This document shows positions 56,762 through 64,000 of a stretch of DNA of 64,000 bases, in pieces. This DNA comes from Saksenaea vasiformis B4078 (lineage: Eukaryota > Mucoromycota > Mucoromycetes > Mucorales > Saksenaeaceae). The first letter of the stretch is position 1; every line of letters starts with the position of its first letter. The stretch spans positions 1 to 64,000 of the forward strand of contig JNDT01002364.1 in assembly GCA_000697055.1 (NCBI GenBank), given 5' to 3'. The notes beneath the pieces are model-generated. The model saw only the letters and a program-made list of their open reading frames with translations. It was not told the DNA's origin and made no database searches. The translations under genes were made by a program, and so were the position numbers.

Positions 56762-59700
56762 ATGAGCGATAATAACGATTCGAACGCTCCAAAGTAAATA
56801 CGCAAAGAGCGTCGTTTTATATATCTGTTTGCTAAAACTTATTTTGTCTTTAGTCAAGACTTCAAAAATCTTCACCCGATCCCACAGTCCGCAGAGGATT
56901 ATGCTAATCTGCCACCCCATCTACAAGGGCGAAAATTCCATGATCCGCGACGCATAAGAAGAACGCTTTCGTCAAAATCCAGTTCGGCTGCTTCAGGTAC
57001 TACATCAGCACGTCTTCACGATCACGAAGCTTAATCGGTACTGTGTATAGGAGGAGCAAATCCTTTTAACTTTGGACAATCGGCTTCGCCTTCCCCACCT
57101 CCAGTTTTTAACTTTGCACCAGCTTCTACGTCTGGAACACAAGGTCAGTTCGCGTTTGGGACCTCCGCACCCTCTTCGTCCCCAGCGCCTGCCCCCAGTG
57201 CATTTGGAACTGCACCCGCGTTTGGTGGATTTGGTGCAGCAACTGGCCAACAGGCACAAACTGGCTCGCCTACTTTCACGTTTGGAAGTGCACCTGCCAC
57301 TACTCCTCAGACAGGTAGTTCAGCGTTTGGTTTTGGTGCACCATCCACGCAGACGTCGGAAACGCCTGCTTTCGCGTTTGGAGCCGCCGCGTCGACTGCT
57401 CCGCAAACAAGCACTCCCGCTTTCGGTTTCGGCGCTCCATCTGCTACAGCTGCTGCCACATCGCAAACTGCCGCACCTACCTTCAGTTTTGGCTCTGCCT
57501 CCGCAAATGCATCTTCAACAACTAATTCACAGACGAGTGCACCCGCTTTCGGTTTTGGTAGCGCGTCCTCTACTGCTATGACGGCATCTACAGCTCAAGC
57601 ACCAGCACCGGCTTTTTCATTTGGCGCTGCGTCGTCCAGCGCCCCTGCAGCGGCAACCACTGCCCAGGCGGCCAAACCTACCTTTGGCTTCGGTGCTGCG
57701 ACCTCTGATAAGCCTGCTGTCTCTGCGCCGACCTTTACTTTTGGTGCTACAACAACTGCTACAACTTCATCATCCACTACATCGGCCCCCGCACCAGTGT
57801 TTGGCTTTGGTGCCGCATCAACTACTACAGCTTCAACCTCGGCGGCAGCGACTCCTGCACCGGCATTCAGCTTCGGTTCTACAACCTCTGCTGCAACTTC
57901 GACATCGACTACATCGACCTCTGCACCGGCATTCAGCTTTGGCGCTACATCTACTGCTACAACGTCGGCATCAACCACGGCCGCTCCCGCACCAGCATTT
58001 TCATTTGGTTCAGCAACTGCTGCTACAAGCTCGACATCCACTACAACAACTCCTGCTCCAGCTTTCAGCTTTGGTACTGCAACTACTACAACTACTGCCA
58101 CCACTACAGCAGCGTCCGCTGAAAAGGCACCCGTGCCTGCACCTGCGTTCAATTTTGGTTCAGCCATAACTAAAACAACAGCAGCACCCGCTGAAAAGTC
58201 GCTCACACCAACATTTAGCTTCGGCACCGCAGTTTCTACTCCACAAACCAGCACATCTGGATTTACGTTTAATGCGCCAAAAACAGACAAAGCAGAAGAG
58301 AAAGCTGCCACTACACCTGCATTTAAGTTTGCTACAACAAGTACAGCAGCATCAGAAAAATCCTCTACGTCGGATCAAAAGGAAAATGCACCACCTGTGT
58401 TTAGTTTTGGTACTTCTACGACTAGCCAGGGTGGAGAAAGTCCAAAGAAACCTACCACAGAAACTAAGATAGGAGAGGTACATGATCTAACGACACCTAC
58501 TTCTGTGGGGTCCATTAATCGCTTTTTACGTTTAGGCTACTGCGACAAAATCTACATTGTCTGAAACAGAGAATGTGTCAAAGCCATCGACACCTACTTC
58601 TACTCCTGCAAAAGCATCTCTGTCATTTACATTTGCACCTTCTCCATCTAAGCCTGCAGAATCGACTGAAGGCTCAAAGCCACCAACGCCTACCTTTTCT
58701 CTGAAAGAAACGCAGCCGCCCAAGTCAACATCCTCCACACCTTCCTTAGTTGAGATACCAGAAACACCAAAGTCATTATCGCCCACAACGACTCCTGCGC
58801 CTGATACTGCCAAAGCGACTGAGCCCCCGAAACCATCTTTTACCTTCGTCCCTGCGCCGGCAGCAGGGACATTAGATTCAGTTGCTGCAGAAACAAGCTC
58901 CAAGAAACGAAAGCAGACAGATTCAGACGCAGAGAACATGAGCAAACGACAAGCCACAGATACGACGGATATCAGTGTTCGACCAAAGACTGGACCAGGA
59001 CCATCGCCTCTGTCACAAGTCTCGTTCCTCGCGGATAAGAGTACCACAAAGGAGGATAGAGCGTCTATCGAGGATGATTCCGAATCGCGCCCATCAAAGC
59101 GAAAAGCTGAGAGTCAGGCCGGTACCTTATTCGAAGGATCAAAGCAACGGCGAAAGTCAATCGATGGTGTTGGATTCTCTCCATTTTCAACGATATCTGC
59201 AGCAAAGGATACCAGCGAGGACAAATCAAAGAGGCCTTTGTTTCAACCGAAGTCTATTGATCTTGGAAAACTGGGCACAATGACCAAGGCCGCTGACGCG
59301 GACAAAGAAAAATCAAAGGAAGAAAAAGGCAGTGAAAAGGAGAAACCACAAGAAAAGAAGGACGAGCAGCCAACCAAAGAGAAGGCCCCAGAGCCAGAGA
59401 AGCCCAAACTCAGTCTTGAAGACACCTTCAAGCCGCTCAAGTCCACAGAAATCAGTACGAGCGCTGCTTCAGCTGCAGAGACATCAGCAGTTCAAGCTAA
59501 ACCTGCAGAAAAGAAGCCGTCGGATCTTTTGTAAGTGTGAACAGATAATTCAACTAGCGTTGAGACTAATGCTATGCGACAGTGGTCCACCTGCAACCAC
59601 ATCGGCTGCTCAGACTACCTTGGAATCAAAGATTGGCAATCCAAGTCAAGTGGAAAGGAGTACGCGAGTTTGGGAACTGCCAGAGGAGGCACTGGCTGAA

Positions 59701-60256
59701 CTCATGGGCGTGCAAGAGTTTATTGAGGGACAAATGAAGCTCGCGACCAGCATTACCACTCGTGAAGAGACATCTGGTGATAATGAATTACAACAATGGA
59801 CAGCGCAGGTTTCGCATCTCTTAAGGGTAGGTTTGATCGCTCGAGGAAATCTTCCTACTCACAATTTTTTAGGAAGTTGATATTTTGAAGGGCAGATTAA
59901 ACCAGCAATCCGTAGCAGTGGAGGACATTAGAAAGAAGTTTGCTGATCACGCACGTCATGCCGAGATTGCAAAGATTTACACGAGAGAAGCGTTTGGAAA
60001 GAATGCGGTAGCAAACGAACGAAACGCACGTGTATTTTTCAACGAACTTGCAGACGACCTTGCATCTAGAGCTCGCGAATACGGTCTTGTAGTCGCGCAG
60101 ATTGACGAGAAAGTACAGAGTCTATTGACCAGCCAAGGAACCAATCCAGAAAGCATAGGCCGCATCATCAAAAGACAAAATGAAGTTTTCATGACATATG
60201 CAGCAAAGACAGCCGAACTTCATGAAGCCATCCAACGGTTGAAAGCTTCCAAATAG
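56762..60256 (+). CDS. FG-repeat nucleoporin, Nup49/Nup58-like
   Basis: Six exons: 56762-56793, 56854-56996, 57051-58477, 58536-59530, 59583-59826, 59873-60256; 1074 residues. After a short N-terminus, residues ~60-600 are a permeability-barrier tract of FxFG/FGFG/GFG motifs in Ala/Thr/Ser/Pro linkers. Residues ~600-830 are charged and disordered. The last ~200 residues are coiled-coil (VSHLLREVDILKGRL.. to ..AAKTAELHEAIQRLKASK) with spacing most like Nup58/Nup49 of the central channel; Nsp1 was considered and fits less well. The intron at 58478 uses GTACAT, chosen because it alone preserves frame on both sides. Confidence 0.83.
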
Positions 60257-60586
60257 AGCATATCTAGCGACAATAGTATTTCCATTTTTTTTCTCTTCAA
60301 AAAGTAATAAAAACCATTGCATGTTAGCGGGGACATAACAACTGAAAAAGACCAATCAGGTCTTATGCATGAAAACTTGTATACTTGGCCCATCTATCGC
60401 GTAGAATGGGAAGATACTCAGATACTTTTACGAGACACATGGGCAGTTGATGGAACTAAAAGAAGGATGATAGGTATTGAGACGGTTAAGTTGGAAGGGC
60501 CTACGTTGACGCACAGGCCTCCCAACATTTTTTGTTCGCCAAATGTGACGTTTTTGTTGCTATTTCTTGTTTCATTTCTTTTTCTC

Positions 60587-61043
60587 ATGGCTGACGACGA
60601 TGATGCTCGATTCCTAGTCCATCAGGCAACTCACTTGTATCTCACTGAACCGATCCATTTTCAGCTTGTGCAAATGAACAAGTCCATGTTTGCATGGGTA
60701 GGCAAGAACGCGAAATTGAGCGATCTCTCAGTCGCGATGCCTGCGTTTGGCAGTCAGGTAAACGAGGAGAGATGAAAAACGAAAAATAGTTAATTTTGAT
60801 ACAGTCTATACCAGCTGCAACGACTGTGTTGGGGAAGGATGTAGCCGAGCTAAGTCGGAATATCGCGCGAAGGCTAGGTAAGAAAAAAAAGGAACAGCAG
60901 ATCAAAATCTGATAGGTTCTTTTTTAGCGCTCAAATACAATCAGCAGTTTTACGTTAGTTTGGATCTGGGCAAGCAGGATGAACTTTTGAACGTCTTTGT
61001 TGAAAAGAAACTCATGCATATGATAAAAACAGCTTTAGCATGA
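60587..61043 (+). CDS. Proteasome assembly chaperone 4 (PSMG4/PAC4-like)
   Basis: Exons 60587-60757, 60805-60877, 60928-61043; 119 residues, the normal size. The order HFQLVQMNKSMFAWVGKNAKLSDLSVAMP, SIPAATTVLG, LSRNIARRLALKYNQQFYVSLDL and a C-terminal helix VEKKLMHMIKTAL matches PAC4, which with PAC3 guides assembly of the 20S proteasome alpha ring. An in-frame upstream Met exists at 60365, but the intervening sequence is a hydrophobic, Phe/Leu-rich piece that looks like leader. The start MADDDDARFL is preferred. It lies 330 bp downstream of the nucleoporin gene on the same strand. Confidence 0.88.
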
Positions 61044-61812
61044 ACTGATGGTTGACCATGTTCAACCAAAGGCATATCATGATGACTTATCTCGTTTAAT
61101 GAATGGATCTGTTATTATCCGTATATCATTGATCGGCATAATCTGAGCATAGTACGGATATTCCACCTCGGGAACAGAATTCCTATCCTATGATTACGCG
61201 TATATCCGAATGGCATTAATATTATTGCGTTGCGTTCCTAATACGGTCCCCATTGACTTCTCTCGGACTACCGATGTCACGTAGGTCTTCTGGCCGCGCT
61301 ATTTTATTCGTCAAATAGAAAGAAAACGCTATCCTATCGTCTAATATCTAGATTCTTTCGCCTCGGTGCAGTTTCGTTGGTGGAAAGAATATCTACCTGT
61401 GAATTTGCATTAAGAGTCAGGTGCCCCGCATCCTCCATCCTTGTTCCGTCAACTATGGTATTTTGGTTGGAGCAAACCTATGCTGCGTATCTGTTCGTCG
61501 TTAAATTTACGGCAACGTCAGACAACTTCTACGGCTAAAAGATAGACTGGATGAGCAGGTAAAAATGCTTCATCTTCGCATGGTGTAAATATCTAAAAAT
61601 GATGCGCTCGCTGGCAAATTTCATTAGATATTTGACCAAGTGATGAAGATATGATCAAGGCCTATATTACAGGATCATATATAAAACATACTCCACATCA
61701 AATAAAAGAGTCCTTTCAAGGCGTTGCCAGGGTTAGGTAGTGGCATCCAAAATAGCGATGCGCAATCGAAGACGAAAAGAGTCTAAAATACTTGGACGCA
61801 CAAGCACGGCGA

Positions 61813-62022
61813 AGTAAGCTTTGTTATCAGGATGGCTTGCAAAGGATATATCAACGAATGTGCAACGGCAGTTGGAGTCATCAGTCTTTCCCCCAATGTA
61901 CCTAGCTTCAAACTGATCTAACGACTGGACTACCAATAGTTACGTTGTTCAATTAGAATTTTTGCGTCTCTCTTACAGAACTCCTATATCGTACTTATGA
62001 AATCCCTGTCGTATTTCTGATT
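61813..62022 (+). repeat. ~210-bp direct repeat, copy 1
   Basis: Starts AGTAAGCTTTGTTATCAGGA and ends near GTATTTCTGATT. It is nearly identical to 62439-62648, with about ten single-base differences or indels. The copies begin 626 bp apart in the same orientation. The size and spacing would suit a short LTR or a tandem segment duplication. Confidence 0.9.
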
Positions 62023-62438
62023 CAAGTCATCAATTTATGATACTTGAGATGACATAGATATCGCTCGCTAAGGACATGCATTAATATGGTCGAATGTCAG
62101 GAGCCGGTCTTCAAATTCTATGCGATTATATGAGGCGATAATACCATATGTATTACCGGGTCCAACTGATGCCAGCAGCCGCCAATACACTTCAATGAAC
62201 TCGCTTTGCTGGAGCCAGGAAAGCTGTCAAGCAGACAGATCTACTTAACAAGCAGTTAAGAAGGACCTTTCCGGATTCCATAAGACTAGAGCAGAGGCTT
62301 CTTGACCATTGTGTCGTCCACCAGACCAGCCTGAATGTCCAGCTATATAGGATAAGCTAAGGAAGCTGCCAAGCAGACAGACTGAGCGCCAAGCAGGAAT
62401 CTCACACCCTCCACCGACTGCGGGAAACGACACGATCG

Positions 62439-62648
62439 AGTAAGCTTGGTTATCAGGATGGCTTGCAAAGGATATATCAACGAATGTGCAATGGCAGTTG
62501 GAGTCATCAGTCTTTCCCCAATGTACTTAGCTTCAAACTGATCTAACGACTGGACTACTAATAGTTACGTTGTTCAATTAGAATTCTTGCGTCTCTCTTA
62601 CAGAACTCCTATATCGTACTTACGAAATCCCCTGTTATATTTTTGATC
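62439..62648 (+). repeat. ~210-bp direct repeat, copy 2
   Basis: Second copy of the repeat at 61813-62022; divergence is low, so the duplication is fairly recent. Sequences flanking the two copies are unrelated to each other. Confidence 0.9.
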
Positions 62649-62838
62649 GGTGATAGGGAAACCGTGGTACTCCCCCACTGAGGTTGGTCAAAGTATTGTC
62701 CGACTCCACGCTCAACCCATATCCTCTGACTGCGTTCCAGCAAGTGGTGGAGTCCCATTGGCGCAAAATAAGTCTCCGACATCGTAAACGATTCCGCAAA
62801 ACACAGTACTCAGGCGTCATACTGTAGCACGCTCATCT

Positions 62839-63948
62839 ATGGATTTTTTCAGAGCGTCACCTGTTAATCGATGGACTGCATCTGCGATATATAAGCACTA
62901 CACAAATTGTTACCCCGATAAAAAGCATTACCAGATACTCGATTCAGTTAAAAAGGATCTGTGCATTTTATCTGCAGAGAAAGACGACAAAGGAATTAAA
63001 GCAGCCAAGATAATGAAGGAATGGAACATATATTGGGTAATGTGGACATGCTCGAGTGTACATGCAACTGAATGGCCACGATTTAGAAAGAAATAAAGGA
63101 AGGGAGGGATTATGAACAAGAAGGCGAGCGTAGCTCGCGTGGTGACGCCGTCCACGTTCACAATGGAGAGACGTTCAATAATTGGGGAACAATCCATCAT
63201 ATGGGAAACATATACGGTGCGTTACCGCATTACAAAATTCAAAATGAGCAAACATATTCTTATGACCTTGTTGTGCTTCACTAGATAACAAGGACGAAGG
63301 AAATAAACACGGCGCAGAACGAAGAGAAGAAGAAGAAGAAGAAGAAGAAGAGAAGACAAACAAGGTAACTTGCACATGTTGCATTAAACGTCTCTTTTAC
63401 GATAAAAACTATACGTATAGCGAGCAAAGGTTGCTCATAATGAGCAGCAAGAATGGAAGCAAACACTGGAGGCAGATAAAGAACTGGAAGATCAGAACGA
63501 AACGCCGCAGCATTGTATATCCGAAAATCCACCCTCCGTTGAAGAGGATGGGCGATCGGTTACTTCAGGGGCCAGCACGTCCTCAATTACTATCTGGAAG
63601 GAGTGGGACAATTTCCTTGCGGCAGCCTATTTGGACGAAGACATATCAGAATACAGGGGAGCGAAAAAGTTGTCCGATTTTAGTTAAGCACCATTGCTAA
63701 TGCCCTGTGTTTATAGTGCTGAGAAGCATGGAATCATTATATGTGGAGGAAATATATCGCCACGGCCTAGTATGCCCCGTGTTGCGTATTCCAAGTTGAA
63801 TGAGAAAATACGGAATAATACGACACATTCAGTGTTTGCCGATGTATTTTCGTGCGAGCTTGGGTATGTGACCGAAGTCTTGAATGCGGTAAGGTTGTCC
63901 ATAATTTGTCGATGGCGATGGCCTCACATTTGGGATTTTATATGCTGA
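62839..63948 (+). pseudogene. Fragmented unknown gene
   Basis: Successive plus-strand frames have protein-like character: 62839-63096 (MDFFRASPVNRWTASAIYKH..), a frame at about 63428-63685 whose product contains TIWKEWDNFLAAAYLDED, and 63694-63948 (SAEKHGIIICGG.. SKLNEKIRNNTTHSVFADV). They are in different frames, separated by stops and by an AAG microsatellite, and I could not link them by GT-AG introns. Either a lineage-specific gene with unrecognised introns or a decayed one; it may continue past the window edge. No domain recognised. Confidence 0.35.
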
Positions 63949-64000
63949 AGTCGCATGAAAAAGAGATGCTGAGAAAATCCAAATTTATACCAAACGATGT

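Larger units (their letters stand above)
61044..64000. other. Repeat-rich 3-kb terminal region with broken ORFs
   Basis: No intact gene is supported. It contains a ~210-bp direct repeat (61813-62022 and 62439-62648), short repeats of an AAGCAGACAG-type motif, an AAG microsatellite near 63327-63350, and several short frames that look like a decayed gene at 62839-63948. The region may be the remains of a retroelement or lineage-specific gene family; no reverse transcriptase, integrase or transposase motif could be recognised. Confidence 0.5.

Noticed and set aside
57595..58311. 238-codon minus-strand ORF rich in Val/Ala
   Set aside because: It is the antisense shadow of the low-complexity FG-repeat exon of the nucleoporin; its regular Val/Ala/Pro pattern comes from the repeat codons.

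Overview
The window looks like nuclear DNA of a filamentous early-diverging fungus, most likely Mucoromycota and probably Mucorales. The basis is: compact genes split by many short introns (about 45-85 nt, GT-AG with a few GC-AG), short intergenic gaps, A/T-rich untranslated stretches with poly-A/T and trinucleotide runs, and gene content that is entirely eukaryotic and fungal (calcineurin A, Gpt2-type acyltransferase, reticulon, long-form tRNase Z, RPB4, FG nucleoporin). No rRNA, tRNA or CRISPR array was recognised. Gene models were built by hand from splice sites and reading-frame continuity; every multi-exon model given here sums to a multiple of three. Family names come from recognised motifs, not from database searches.

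Layout. 1-5.8 kb: a decayed Fanzor-type (eukaryotic TnpB-like, RuvC nuclease) mobile gene, whose catalytic blocks are still readable although split over several frames. 5.8-9.0 kb: an LtrA-like multipass membrane protein gene. 9.3-11.3 kb: calcineurin catalytic subunit on the minus strand, with a possible small membrane ORF upstream. 12.4-14.6 kb: glycerol-3-phosphate/DHAP acyltransferase. 14.8-15.4 kb: homeodomain factor. 16.5-17.4 kb: mitochondrial carrier. 17.4-19.3 kb: secreted Ser/Thr/Met-rich probable GPI protein, and an orphan gene. 19.6-20.9 kb: reticulon. 21.1-24.3 kb: tRNase Z. 24.3-27.3 kb: gene-poor stretch with a 38-bp minisatellite. 27.3-34.2 kb: small metabolic genes (MLRQ/NDUFA4-like, Bli-3-like flavin-binding protein, CLYBL-like lyase, LEA2-type membrane protein, HINT). 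34.5-38.8 kb: TMEM62-like metallophosphoesterase and a rolling-stone/FAR-17a-like membrane protein. 38.8-41.9 kb: gene-poor, with a foldback (MITE-like) element. 41.9-49.4 kb: RPB4, a GT32-type glycosyltransferase fused to a LamG-like domain, a GH125 alpha-mannosidase and an RRT8-like membrane protein. 49.5-52.5 kb: non-coding stretch with a roughly 1.9-kb inverted-repeat element. 52.5-55.6 kb: a bromodomain plus kinase-like plus AT-hook protein. 56.8-61.0 kb: FG nucleoporin and a PAC4 proteasome assembly chaperone. 61.0-64 kb: repeat-rich DNA with a 210-bp direct repeat and broken ORFs.

Most genes are unrelated housekeeping functions. The GT32-LamG and GH125 genes are adjacent and could both act on mannose-containing glycans; this is only suggestive. 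The most noteworthy items are the decayed, intron-bearing Fanzor gene, the bromodomain/kinase/AT-hook architecture with a substituted ATP-binding lysine, the GT32-LamG fusion, and several undescribed short non-coding elements.
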